Assembly (NCBI GenBank): GCA_041753575.1 | Contig: JBGSUA010000153.1 | Location: 1 to 28,617 of the forward strand | Reading direction: 5' to 3' | Length of the DNA: 28,617 nt | From: CG2-30-51-40 sp041753575 | GTDB lineage: Bacteria; Desulfobacterota; DSM-4660; Desulfatiglandales; Desulfatiglandaceae | Shown here: one piece after another, positions 16,097 to 24,408 of the stretch | Position numbering within the stretch: position 1 is the first letter of the stretch | How the letters are laid out: the number at the start of each line of letters is the position of its first letter | The notes under the pieces: generated by a model | The model's database searches: none | What the model was told of the DNA's origin: nothing | Seen by the model: only the letters and a program-made list of their open reading frames with translations | Translations under genes and position numbers: made by a program

Positions 16097-16573
16097 ATGA
16101 TGCTCATTCCCCGCATGATCCTGACACTTTTTCTTTTTTTCTCTCTCTGTGTCCCTGCATTTTGTCTTTCCGATCAGGATGTGATAGCACTTAAACACGC
16201 GGGTGTGGGCGAAGAGCTGCTTCGGAGCATAATAAGGGAAAAGACAATTGAAACGTGCGCCTTCACGGTGGATGAGATAGTCTCCATGAAAAAGGCTGGG
16301 CTTTCAGATGATACCATAAATGTCATCGTCAAGGAGGGCTCCTTTCTCAAAGATCGCGAACCCGCTCAATACGGCAGGGCAATCAGGTCAATAAAGGCCT
16401 CCACCATTGGCGACATACTTGATCTCAAGAAAAACGGGATGACTGATGAACTTATAAGGGCTATTGTGGTTTTCAGCTCTTCTGATTCATCTGAAAAAGA
16501 CCGTTCAAGGGCCTGGGAGATGTTGAAATCCATGGGCATAATAATTGACGGCACAGGAAGCGAAGAAAGGTGA
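16097..16573 (+). CDS. secreted triple-repeat protein of unknown function
   Basis: 158 residues from ATG 16097, six bases after TAAGGGA. Residues 1-24 form a signal peptide (hydrophobic LTLFLFFSLCVPAFC). The mature part contains three copies of a helical unit at about residues 25-47, 56-80 and 102-125. The shared pattern is D-[IV]-[ILV]-x-[LM]-K-x2-G-[VLM]-x-[DE]-[DE]-x-[IL]-x2-I, seen in ALKHAGVGEELLRSII, SMKKAGLSDDTINVIV and DLKKNGMTDELIRAIV. Exported proteins with this unit are widespread in related bacteria but have no assigned role. It ends overlapping the GTG of the next gene, so it is expressed with the CheD-like protein. Confidence 0.75.
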   Translation: MMLIPRMILTLFLFFSLCVPAFCLSDQDVIALKHAGVGEELLRSIIREKTIETCAFTVDEIVSMKKAGLSDDTINVIVKEGSFLKDREPAQYGRAIRSIKASTIGDILDLKKNGMTDELIRAIVVFSSSDSSEKDRSRAWEMLKSMGIIIDGTGSEER

Positions 16574-17079
16574 GCCAGACCAACAGCCCGGCGCTTATAA
16601 GCTATTTCCTTCAGCCAGGCTATATTTTCATGGCCAGGGAGCCTGCCGTTATTTCCACAGTCGTGGGATCAAGCGTAGCAGTATGCATCTTTGACAGGAA
16701 GAGGCATTTTGCAGGTATGAATCATTTCCTCTATCCCTCGGCAAAAAGCAAGAGCGAGGCTACCGCTCTTTACGGCAATGCCGCGACCCTCACCCTCATA
16801 CGCATGATGTTGAACGATGGGGCTAAGCCCGGGCACCTGGAGGCGCAGATTATGGGTGGAGCCCACAATCCTGATGTCTCCCCTAAGGATATTGGAAGAG
16901 AAAACCTCCTTGTGGCAAGAAGAATTCTCAGGAGGGAAAAGATCCCGATAGTGTCTGAGGACTGCGGCGGCAGTAAAGGGAGAAAGATAGTTTTTACAAC
17001 ACATTCAAACGAGATCGCAGTGCTAAAGGTTGATAGACTAAGAAGCGGCGATTGGTACCCTTATGACAGGGTGAGGTAG
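16570..17079 (+). CDS. CheD-like protein with catalytic Cys replaced by Ser
   Basis: 169 residues from GTG 16570, overlapping the preceding stop. The fold signature is CheD: EPAVISTVVGSSVAVCIFDR, then GMNHFLYP, then the IMGGA loop and a closing KIVFTTHSNEIAVLK. In CheD the motif is GSC; here it is GSS (Ser35). The matching His52 is 17 residues further on, exactly as Cys27 and His44 are spaced in the other CheD (10310). The codon is AGC instead of TGC. Without the nucleophilic Cys, glutamine deamidation is unlikely. A binding or regulatory role, for example on a CheC/CheX-type phosphatase, is inferred only. The rest of the domain is well conserved, arguing against simple decay. Confidence 0.82.
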   Translation: MSQTNSPALISYFLQPGYIFMAREPAVISTVVGSSVAVCIFDRKRHFAGMNHFLYPSAKSKSEATALYGNAATLTLIRMMLNDGAKPGHLEAQIMGGAHNPDVSPKDIGRENLLVARRILRREKIPIVSEDCGGSKGRKIVFTTHSNEIAVLKVDRLRSGDWYPYDRVR

Positions 17080-17105
17080 GCTCCCGTGAAGGGGACCGGG
17101 AGCCT
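17078..17105 (+). promoter_or_regulatory. GC-rich hairpin over the start codon of the next gene
   Basis: AGGCTCCCG (17078-17086) pairs perfectly with CGGGAGCCT (17097-17105) across a 10-base loop. The stem begins inside the stop codon of the CheD-like gene and buries the GTG start at 17086. No T-run follows, so it is not an ordinary terminator. It may restrict initiation so that the mini-protein is only made when ribosomes finishing the CheD-like gene open the stem. Confidence 0.5.
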
Positions 17106-17295
17106 GGATGGCAAAAAGGATTCAATCATAGACTGTCACAGATGCCGTCACTATTACGTTACATGGGAAAGGCAGTTTCCACACGGGTGCAGGGCCATGC
17201 ATTTTAAGTCCAGGAGCATGCCATCCAGCTTGGTGAAGTCGGTGTCGGGGCCATGTCTCCTTTTCGTTGCTAAATTTTGGTCGGCCGCACACTGA
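17086..17295 (+). CDS. four-cysteine mini-protein, probably metal-binding
   Basis: 69 residues. Cys17 and Cys20 (CHRC), Cys35 (PHGC) and Cys57 (SGPC) are arranged as expected for a small zinc or iron site. The surrounding residues (HYYVTWERQFPHGC, then KSRSMPSSLV) form a compact conserved-looking core. I recall similar short proteins in related genomes but cannot name a function. The only in-frame early start is GTG 17086, seven bases after the CheD-like stop and within a strong hairpin. Same-strand placement between motility genes supports a real gene. Confidence 0.65.
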   Translation: MKGTGSLDGKKDSIIDCHRCRHYYVTWERQFPHGCRAMHFKSRSMPSSLVKSVSGPCLLFVAKFWSAAH

Positions 17296-17335
17296 TTTGT
17301 TTAGCCCCCTGAATACTCAGAGGGAGTTTTTCCAG

Positions 17336-18157
17336 GTGTTCCTTTTCAGAAGAAAAACAGATGCTGATGACGGCATTGATTCCAGAGGTCTTGAGGCTGT
17401 CAGCAAACGCTCGCAGATCGTCAGAATCCTTAAGGAGGCTGAACGTGAAAGGTCTGTTTTAGAGATCAAGCTTAGCGGCAGAGGACAAATCTATTCCTCC
17501 GTGTTACTGGGTGTGGGATCTGAGGGCTCACAATCCTACGTAGTAGTGGACAGCCTTATACCGAAAGAGGGAAGCGAACTTATAAAACACGCTCCTATTG
17601 TAACAGGCTCTTTTTTAATCAGAGAGAAGGGTTACAAAGAGGCAAGAATGCCCTATGAATTCAGTGCGAGGTTTATTGCGGGTACTGTTTTGGATGGGCT
17701 TCCCGCCTTTCGGCTCACCATGCCTTCGGTTGTACGCAGAAACCAGCGCAGAGAATACCTCAGGATAGAGCCGCCCGTAAGGGTGCATATCAGCTTTAAG
17801 TCCGATAAGGATCATATAACAGGGCTCGTAGCAAACATCAGCGGAGGCGGTGTCGGATTCTATGTGAGACCTGAGGGGGTTAAGTTAAGCCCCGGAACCT
17901 TCATGACTGATGTGAGCTTTGACCTGCCCGATCTTCCAACCATCTCTAAAGGAGTCATGGTTTATCTTATGAAGCCGCTCAGCCACGAGATAGTATCTCA
18001 GAACGGCCGTTTCAGACACTACTGCGGCGCTCAATTCGCTGATATTGAAGAGCATGCGCGCGAAAGGATTGTGCGTTATGTCGTAGAGGTCGAGCGCATG
18101 GCTTTGAGGAGCCTTGACCGGAGGTTCATGGACGCTTTTGAAGGCCCTGAGACCTAG
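17336..18157 (+). CDS. PilZ-domain flagellar brake-like protein (YcgR type)
   Basis: 273 residues from GTG 17336, with GGGAG nine bases upstream. A TTG at 17267 is in frame but overlaps the mini-protein. An N-terminal YcgR-like beta domain (about residues 30-130) is followed by the PilZ domain. The c-di-GMP binding residues are visible: the RxxxR motif in RRNQRREYLRIEPP (about 134-147) and NISGGGVGFY (about 167-176), where the family has (D/N)xSxxG. YcgR-type proteins bind the motor when c-di-GMP is high and slow rotation. The location next to flagellar and chemotaxis genes fits this role. Target contact is inferred. Confidence 0.88.
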   Translation: MFLFRRKTDADDGIDSRGLEAVSKRSQIVRILKEAERERSVLEIKLSGRGQIYSSVLLGVGSEGSQSYVVVDSLIPKEGSELIKHAPIVTGSFLIREKGYKEARMPYEFSARFIAGTVLDGLPAFRLTMPSVVRRNQRREYLRIEPPVRVHISFKSDKDHITGLVANISGGGVGFYVRPEGVKLSPGTFMTDVSFDLPDLPTISKGVMVYLMKPLSHEIVSQNGRFRHYCGAQFADIEEHARERIVRYVVEVERMALRSLDRRFMDAFEGPET

Positions 18158-18199
18158 GACAAAGTATGGATGAGGGCAGTATATTACAGGTCGTTATGG

Positions 18200-18222
18200 C
18201 TCAAAAATCTTGATTTTTTGAG
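18200..18222 (+). terminator. weak AT-rich hairpin after the PilZ gene
   Basis: CTCAAAAA and TTTTTGAG form an 8-bp stem with a 7-base loop in the 130-base gap between the PilZ gene and the next kinase gene. The stem is AT-rich and only its own T-run could serve for release, so terminator function is uncertain. It does fall at a plausible transcription-unit boundary. Confidence 0.3.
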
Positions 18223-18287
18223 GCATACCTAATAAACACCTTGATATAGTAAAAGAAGTAGGTGATGGGAGGATCGAAAGAAAGAAA

Positions 18288-19346
18288 ATGAGTGAATCTC
18301 ATCTTTTCGATGAAGCGTTGGTTCTCATCAGCCGATCAATAATCCACGAGATAAACAATGCCCTTATGGGCATAGGCGGGCGGGCCGAATTGATTAGTGG
18401 TGATCTCGAAAAGGACAGTCCGCTTGCGAGACATCTGAAAGGTATAGAAGAGTATGTGGACAGGGCATCAGCCCTGATATCTCAGCTCCAGAGATGCTTT
18501 AGAAAGGATGCAAGCCTTTGTGAAAATGTCCCTGCCGATATTGATGAAGTTGTCAGAAAATGCATTCGAATCCTGGACAGGGCCGGCAAGGGGATAAAGA
18601 TTGATTTTACGCCAGGCGTGAATCTGCGGCCGGTTTGCGCGGATTCGGTTGCGGCCCTCAAGGTCTTCCTAGTTGTTTTGATTGATATCGCCCGCCTCAT
18701 TCCCCACGGAAGCGTGATCAAAATTATGACGGCAAATTTTGCCTCAAATGGAAAAATTGATACTGCCCTGAAATACAGGCATGTGGGTGCTTTGCTTTCA
18801 GGAGTTTCCTTTGCAGAAAGCGTCATCGAGGGCGCAAGGAAAGCGACTGAGTATATTAAGGGATTTATAGTCGAAGGTGCCGGCTTAAGTGAGGGAGTCG
18901 CATCTTTTTCCCTGGTTTTCCCTGCCTGGGAAGGCCTCTTTCAGCAGGGGAGTGGAGCAGGTACCGAAGGTTCTAAAAGGGGTAAGACAATACTCCTTGT
19001 GGAAGATGAAGATATGCTCAGAGAGGTTGGGGCCGGCATGATAAGAAGGCTTGGCTATGAGGTCCGGGAAGTTGGGAGCGGAAGGGAGGCGGTGGAGATT
19101 TTTGAACTGGAACATGACCGCCTTGATCTGGTACTGGTTGATCTGATGATGGAAGGCATGGACGGGATAGAAACCGCAGACAGAATAAGATCCATTGATC
19201 CTAAGGTGCCTATTGTGCTTTCCAGCGGATATAGAAACGGCATAGAGGCCATTGTAATGACAAGGCTCGGATGCCGTGTGCTGAAAAAGCCTTTTTCCCT
19301 GGGTGATCTTGGGGCCTGCCTGAAAGAAGCGCTTGGACAGGCTTAG
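18288..19346 (+). CDS. degenerate histidine kinase fused to a receiver domain
   Basis: 352 residues, soluble. Residues 12-70 are a HisKA-type helix pair with the H box SIIHEINNALMGIGGRAEL (His20). The ATPase part (about 85-212) is poor. Where the N box should be, the sequence reads LIDIARLIPHG, with Asp in place of the key Asn, and no DxGxG or GxGxG box can be found. Residues 233-350 form a normal receiver with ILLVEDEDML, phospho-acceptor Asp285 (LVLVDLMMEGMDG) and KKPFS. It is probably a docking or phosphotransfer protein rather than an ATP-driven kinase; that is inferred. It lies directly upstream of the broken chemoreceptor gene. ATG 18288 follows a purine-rich stretch with GGGAGG further upstream. 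Confidence 0.8.
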   Translation: MSESHLFDEALVLISRSIIHEINNALMGIGGRAELISGDLEKDSPLARHLKGIEEYVDRASALISQLQRCFRKDASLCENVPADIDEVVRKCIRILDRAGKGIKIDFTPGVNLRPVCADSVAALKVFLVVLIDIARLIPHGSVIKIMTANFASNGKIDTALKYRHVGALLSGVSFAESVIEGARKATEYIKGFIVEGAGLSEGVASFSLVFPAWEGLFQQGSGAGTEGSKRGKTILLVEDEDMLREVGAGMIRRLGYEVREVGSGREAVEIFELEHDRLDLVLVDLMMEGMDGIETADRIRSIDPKVPIVLSSGYRNGIEAIVMTRLGCRVLKKPFSLGDLGACLKEALGQA

Positions 19347-19401
19347 ATGTATTTTTTTGCCCGTAATTAATGAACATCCGTTTGCTATCGGGGGTGACAA
19401 A

Positions 19402-22152
19402 ATGTTCAGAAACATGAGATTGGGGGCCAAACTTATCGTCGCATTTCTCTGCGTGGGCGGTATTCCCCTTGCTTGTAGTAGGGGGTATATCGCTTAAGAA
19501 CGCATCTGATGCCCTTGCCAGTCAGGCCTTTGATGCGCTTCGGGGCGCGGCCGCTATGAGGAAGGCGCAGATCGAGAGCCTTTTCCAGGAAGGCGCGAAG
19601 AATATGGAGGCCATCACGGAGACTGTAGCAATCCTGCGTAAGGCTGCGATAGAGAAGATGACTGTCGCCCAGAGAATCAAACGAGCCCAGGTAGAGACCT
19701 TCTTCAGCGAAGGGCAAAGGAACGCGGAGGTGCTTTCAAAAGACGCACTGGTCGCGGAAGCGGTGGTAAAATTTGATTCAGGCATGCGCGCCGATGATGG
19801 GAAGGTGGGAGGAACCTATTATTCTCTTGCCGCCCTAAAATATGACGATTCAATGAAGCATTTCCAGACCCAGTACGGATTTGAAGATCTTTACCTCATA
19901 AACAACGATGGGTTTGTTGTCTTCTCCGTGTTAAAGGGATCTGACCAAGGGGAAAACGTCCTGACGGGCTCTCTAAAGGATACGCCTTTGGCGGAATGTT
20001 TTAAGGGTGCCTCCAAGGGGCTGGTCATCAGCGATTTTGCTGCCTACGACTTCTCTGGTGGGGCGCAATCCGCTTTCCTAGGCGTGCCTCTCTATAGAGA
20101 AAATATGCGAGGGGAAAAGGAAAACGTGGGGGGTGGCTGTCCTCAGGCTGAGTCCCAAGGGGATTAATGGGATAATGAGCCAGAGAGAGGGGATGGGAAA
20201 GAGCGGAGAGAGCTTCCTCGTAGTAAAAAATCAAGATCGGGTTATTTTTAGAAGCGATCTCAAGACGTTGGGTGAAGGCAAGTATGTTCTGGGACAGTCG
20301 GCTGACGGCATATCACATCTCACTGAGGGCATCTTCTCAGGGGCCTCGGGCAGTGATGTGAGAACGGATGAAAGCGGAAATATGACCCTTGTTATCTTTG
20401 ATCCTATCAACATAGGCGTTCTTCAGTGGGTACTTGTGACCAAGATGGCCCTTGAGGAGGCCATAGTGCCTTCCGTTGAGGGCAAATAGGGAGATTATCT
20501 TACGGAATACGCCAAGGCTTACGGCTACGAGGATCTGTTATTGATCCATCCCAAGGGCAGGGTATTTTATAGCGTGAAGAAGGAGGCTGATCACGGGACT
20601 GACGTTCTTGGGGGACCTTACAGTTCCACAGTGCTGGGAAAGGCGGTAAAGGGAGGCGATCAAGACCAAAAAAGGTGTTCTATCCGATTTTGAACTGTAT
20701 CCCCCTGCCAAAAATGAACCCGCCGCCTTCTTTGTCTCGCCTATAATCTTCGGTGAACAACTTGAACTTGTTGTCGGTCTTCAAACAGGCCTTTCCGACA
20801 TAAACAGAGTTATGATGGATAGGGAAGGACTTGGGAGAACCGGAGATACATATCTTGTCGGTAAAGATGGATTGATGAGATCGGATTCGATTCTCGACAA
20901 GACTTATCACACAGTCGCTACGTCGTTAAAGGAGCCTTCCAAGGGGAAGGTTGATAGCGTGGGCTCAAGAAGAGCCCTGGCCGGCGAGAGCGGCACTGAA
21001 ATAATGAAGGACTACAGGGGCTCGAAGGTGCTGTGAGCTTACAGCCCCGTCAAAGTTGGAGGGGCCTTATGGGCCATTGTGGCTCAGGTTGATGTCTCTG
21101 AGGCCTTTGCTCCTGTGCACAGGCCTTGACGTGGATTATGGCAATAGTGGCTCTGGTAGGCATCTGCGCGATCATAGCGGTAGCCCTCTTCATAACCGGA
21201 TATACATAACCAGACCTCTAAAGCTAATCATGGAAGGCCTGAGATCGGCATCGGAGGCGGTCTCGGATGCTTCAACCCAGGTTTCCTCAACAAGTCAGAG
21301 CCTTGCTGAAGGCTCCTCGCAGCAGGCCGCATCCCTTGAGGAGACATCATCCTCTCTTGAGGAGATGGCAAGCATGACGCGCCAGAATGTCAACAATGCC
21401 GGCGAGGCAAAGGGACGGATGGATAAGGCCAAAAAAATCGTTGTAACAGTTGATAAACACATGAAAGAAATGGAAGGGGCCATAGGAGAGATTAAACAGT
21501 CAAGCAATGAGACTGGAAAGATCATCAAGACCATTGATGAGATAGCTTTTCAGACAAATCTGCTTGCCCTTAATGCCGCTGTAGAGGCTGCGCGCGCGGG
21601 AGAGGCGGGCGCCGGATTCGCGGTGGTCGCCGATGAGGTTAGAAACCTCGCTATCAGGGCGGCTGAGGCTGCCAAGAACACGTCAAACCTTATTGAAAAC
21701 ACCATCAAGGCCGTTGAGGCCGGAAGCAAGATTGCCTCCAACACGGCAGGGGCCTTCAAGATCAACATGGACATAGTATCTAAGGTTGGATCCCTGGTGG
21801 AGGAGATCGCTGCGGCAAGCAGTGAGCAGGCGCAGGGCATAGAGGAAGTCAACAAGGCCGTGACTGACATGGATAAGGTAGTGCAGCAGGTTGCGGCAAA
21901 TGCAGAGGAATCTGCCGGCGCCTCGGAACAGATGAATGCCCAGGCTGCTCAGATGAAGAGTATGGTCATGGATTTGGCTCAGGTTGTGGGCGCAACGGTC
22001 GGTGTGCAAGGGGAAGAACAAAAACCGCCAGAAGAAAGGACAAGAGGGTGGAGCCTAGGGAAATAATGGCCCTGAGAAAGAGAACCGGAGGCGGTGTTGA
22101 GGTCACGCCGGAGAGGCTTTTGACTTCAGAGAGAGAGCTCAAAGATTTTTGA
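19402..22152 (+). pseudogene. methyl-accepting chemotaxis protein gene, heavily frameshifted
   Basis: Reading across frames rebuilds one receptor of about 910 residues. It has an N-terminal membrane anchor (MFRNMRLGAKLIVAFLCVGG), a large duplicated periplasmic sensor, a second membrane helix (AIVALVGICAIIAVALFITG), no obvious HAMP domain, and a signalling domain with the hairpin tip DEIAFQTNLLALNAAVEAAR. The tail in another frame ends ERELKDF*. Lesions: frame change near 19470; extra G in a run of six at 20128-20133; TAG at 20487-20489; extra G near 20655; TGA at 21034-21036; frame change near 21123; TA duplication at 21201-21204; frame change near 22010-22050. The longest surviving frame, about 21206-22066, covers the whole cytoplasmic domain. 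The neighbours are mostly intact, which favours real decay over poor sequence quality. Confidence 0.88.
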
Positions 22153-22339
22153 CATAGCAGGAAGGCTTGGAGCCGAAAAAGCTTTCGGGAGTCCCCCTGC
22201 AATTGCTTACGATACAGGTTATCTGATAGGTGGGGGTGCTCCTGTGTGATTTCTCGGGATATGCCACGTCGGGCTGAGACGGTTTGAGATTAATAGGTCG
22301 AGACCTTGCAAATAAGGTTTGAGAAGGGAGATTCAGATT

Positions 22340-22861
22340 ATGCAGGAGGCAACAAAGACAATCAATCAGGCTATACGTCAGATGGGAGGTAAGGAGGCAA
22401 AATATCTTACCTTCACACTGGCGGCTGAGGAATACGGCATAGGAATATTAAAGATAAAAGAGATAATCGGCATGATGCCGATAACGACCGTTCCAGGGAC
22501 CCCCGATTTTATAAAGGGTGTAATAAATCTAAGGGGGAAGGTGATCCCGGTCATGGACCTCAGGCTCCGTTTCGGGATGGACAATATAAAATACAACGAC
22601 AGGACTTGTATAATCGTTGTAGAAATAGAAGGCAAGGGCGGCACCTTCACGATGGGCATAGTGGTTGATTCCGTCTCTGAGGTTCTGAGTATCAAATCTG
22701 AAGACATTGAACAAACACCTTCCTTCGGGACAAGCGTAAATACTGATTATATTCTGGGGATGGCCAAGATTGGCAAGGGGGTTAAGATCCTGCTTGATAT
22801 TGACAGGGTCTTGAGCAGCCGGGAGATAAGCGAGCTCGGGGAGAAAGGGCTTTCAGAATAA
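22340..22861 (+). CDS. cheW: chemotaxis coupling protein CheW
   Basis: 173 residues from ATG 22340, with AAGGGAG nine bases upstream. CheW links receptors to CheA. The domain covers nearly the whole protein: YLTFTLAAEEYGIGILKIKE, then TTVPGTPDFIKGVINLRGKV and IPVMDLRLRFGM, all canonical, with the closing ILLDIDRVLS. The 187 bases before it, after the broken receptor, contain no gene and only a short CCGAAA/TTTCGG hairpin. It is separate from the main cheA operon and probably served the adjacent receptor as well as others. Confidence 0.96.
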   Translation: MQEATKTINQAIRQMGGKEAKYLTFTLAAEEYGIGILKIKEIIGMMPITTVPGTPDFIKGVINLRGKVIPVMDLRLRFGMDNIKYNDRTCIIVVEIEGKGGTFTMGIVVDSVSEVLSIKSEDIEQTPSFGTSVNTDYILGMAKIGKGVKILLDIDRVLSSREISELGEKGLSE

Positions 22862-22961
22862 TCAGGGCCTTGACAGGAAACCTCCAAAGGGAATAGTTTT
22901 CTGGTGGCAGATAGGTAGTTATCTCTATGTTTATGCGGCCGGTTAAAAGCGGAGGAAGGGT

Positions 22962-23726
22962 GTGAACGAACCCGATAATCAGCCCTGCAGTATTGATGAG
23001 CAGGTCATACTGAAAGAAAAAATGGAGGCCCTTGGAAGACTTGCAAGGAGGGTCTGTCACGATATTAACAATATCGTAACCATTATCAAAGGCAACGCCG
23101 ACATAATTCAGATGCTCGGAGGAAAAGAGGGCGCTTACGCCAAATATGTGTCCGCTATAATCGCGGGAGCGAAGAAGGCCTCATCTCTTGCATCTCAACT
23201 GTCCGTCCTGAATGATAAAAAAGCATTCAAACCTGTGCCTGTTGATCTGAACTACCTATTGACGAGGATCGAGCCTAATATAAGAGGACTTCTTTCTCCC
23301 GGAATCACGCTTGAACTAGATCTCAATCCATCGCTTTTTGGTTGCATGGGAGACCATGGAAGCATAGAAGAGGTAATCACCAACCTTACGAAAAACGCTT
23401 GCGAAGCCATGAAGGATGGAGGCCGCCTGACCATCAAGACATCAAATCTGGAAGAGTGTCGTCATTGTCCTGAAGAGGACGGGCATGCGGCCAAATGGGT
23501 CTGTATTGCAGTTAGGGATAGCGGCATGGGCATTGATGCCTCTGTCCGATCCAGGATTTTTGAGCCCTTCTTCACAACAAAGGAAAAGGGGGAGGCAGAT
23601 GGATTGGGCCTGTCCCGGGTCTATGGAATCGTAAGGGCGGTGGAAGGCTTTATAAGGGTTGAAAACGGAGGTTCCGGGGGCTCAGCCTTTATTGTCGGCT
23701 TTCCCGCGGCTGACGCGCGTGAGTAA
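22962..23726 (+). CDS. soluble sensor histidine kinase
   Basis: 254 residues from GTG 22962 after a GGAGGAAGG site. All kinase boxes are visible: His33 in RLARRVCHDINNIVTI, Asn145 in NLTKNACEAM, Asp186 in VRDSGMGID, FEPFFTTKEKG, and GLGLSRVYGIV as the G2 box. No membrane or sensor domain is present, so the input must come from a partner. The stop at 23724-23726 overlaps, in another frame, an open receiver-domain frame starting at GTG 23719. The kinase and receiver may therefore be a hybrid kinase split by a frameshift, or a coupled pair. Confidence 0.88.
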   Translation: MNEPDNQPCSIDEQVILKEKMEALGRLARRVCHDINNIVTIIKGNADIIQMLGGKEGAYAKYVSAIIAGAKKASSLASQLSVLNDKKAFKPVPVDLNYLLTRIEPNIRGLLSPGITLELDLNPSLFGCMGDHGSIEEVITNLTKNACEAMKDGGRLTIKTSNLEECRHCPEEDGHAAKWVCIAVRDSGMGIDASVRSRIFEPFFTTKEKGEADGLGLSRVYGIVRAVEGFIRVENGGSGGSAFIVGFPAADARE

Positions 23727-24195
23727 GGATGCTTCCCGGGATAGCCGCCCCGGAAAGGGCGCGAGGAAATTAGTTAGAGGATCTCTGGCGGCTAAGGCTG
23801 GGGGAGGCTCCGTATCAGAGGGTATGGTTCCCAAGGGTACCATCCTTTTGGTGGACGATGAGATGGTGGTCCTGGAGGTGGTCTCAGAGATGCTTGCTTC
23901 TCTTGGCTATCATGTGCAGACAGCCACAAGCGGGCTGGATGCCTTAAGGCTTTACAAAGAGAAGGCCGCGGGAATTTCCCTTGTGGTGCTGGACATGATC
24001 ATGCCCGATATGGGAGGAGAGGAAGTCTTCAGGAAGCTGAAAAAGCTTAATCCTGATGTTGAGGTGCTTATCGCGAGCGGCTGCGACATGGACTCTCAGG
24101 TCTTGCGGATGTTTGAGATGGGCTGCAGAGGATTTCTTCAGAAGCCTTTTCATCTAGTGGGGCTCGCGGAAAAGATTACGGCAATATTAAGCTGA
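23719..24195 (+). CDS. response regulator receiver protein (possibly the split end of the preceding kinase)
   Basis: 158 residues if GTG 23719 is used, overlapping the kinase stop by 8 bases. Residues 1-38 are a Gly/Ser/Lys/Arg-rich linker. Residues 40-157 form a receiver domain with ILLVDDEMVV, phospho-acceptor Asp92 (VVLDMIMPDMGG), a Ser switch in LIASGCD and LQKPFHL. There is no output domain. The long flexible linker is what one expects between kinase and receiver in a hybrid kinase, and the other kinase in this region (18288) is such a fusion. ATG 23824 is an alternative start just before the domain, but AGAGGG lies only one or two bases from it. Confidence 0.75.
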   Translation: MSKDASRDSRPGKGARKLVRGSLAAKAGGGSVSEGMVPKGTILLVDDEMVVLEVVSEMLASLGYHVQTATSGLDALRLYKEKAAGISLVVLDMIMPDMGGEEVFRKLKKLNPDVEVLIASGCDMDSQVLRMFEMGCRGFLQKPFHLVGLAEKITAILS

Positions 24196-24408
24196 GCCTG
24201 TTTGCAATCGCTGTTACTATTCAGGTGGTTAGCCGCTGAAGGCTGTTAGTCATTGCGTATGACACATTCCTGCAGCCCTAAAGTCTATCTATCTGAGTCT
24301 TACCAATCGCTTTATTCGGGGGATCAAGCCCTCCCTCGCAGGTTAAGGGCATTTCGACAATGAACCGCCCTGCAAATGATACCTTTTAGAGAAGGCCCAC
24401 CAGCAAGA

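Noticed and set aside
21034..21036. In-frame TGA in the chemoreceptor as a third selenocysteine codon
   Set aside because: The gene has many other lesions, no Cys is expected at this position, and no SECIS-like hairpin follows.
22477..22484. Exact GCCGATAA inside cheW
   Set aside because: No TAAA-like element lies at the right distance upstream and it sits within conserved coding sequence.
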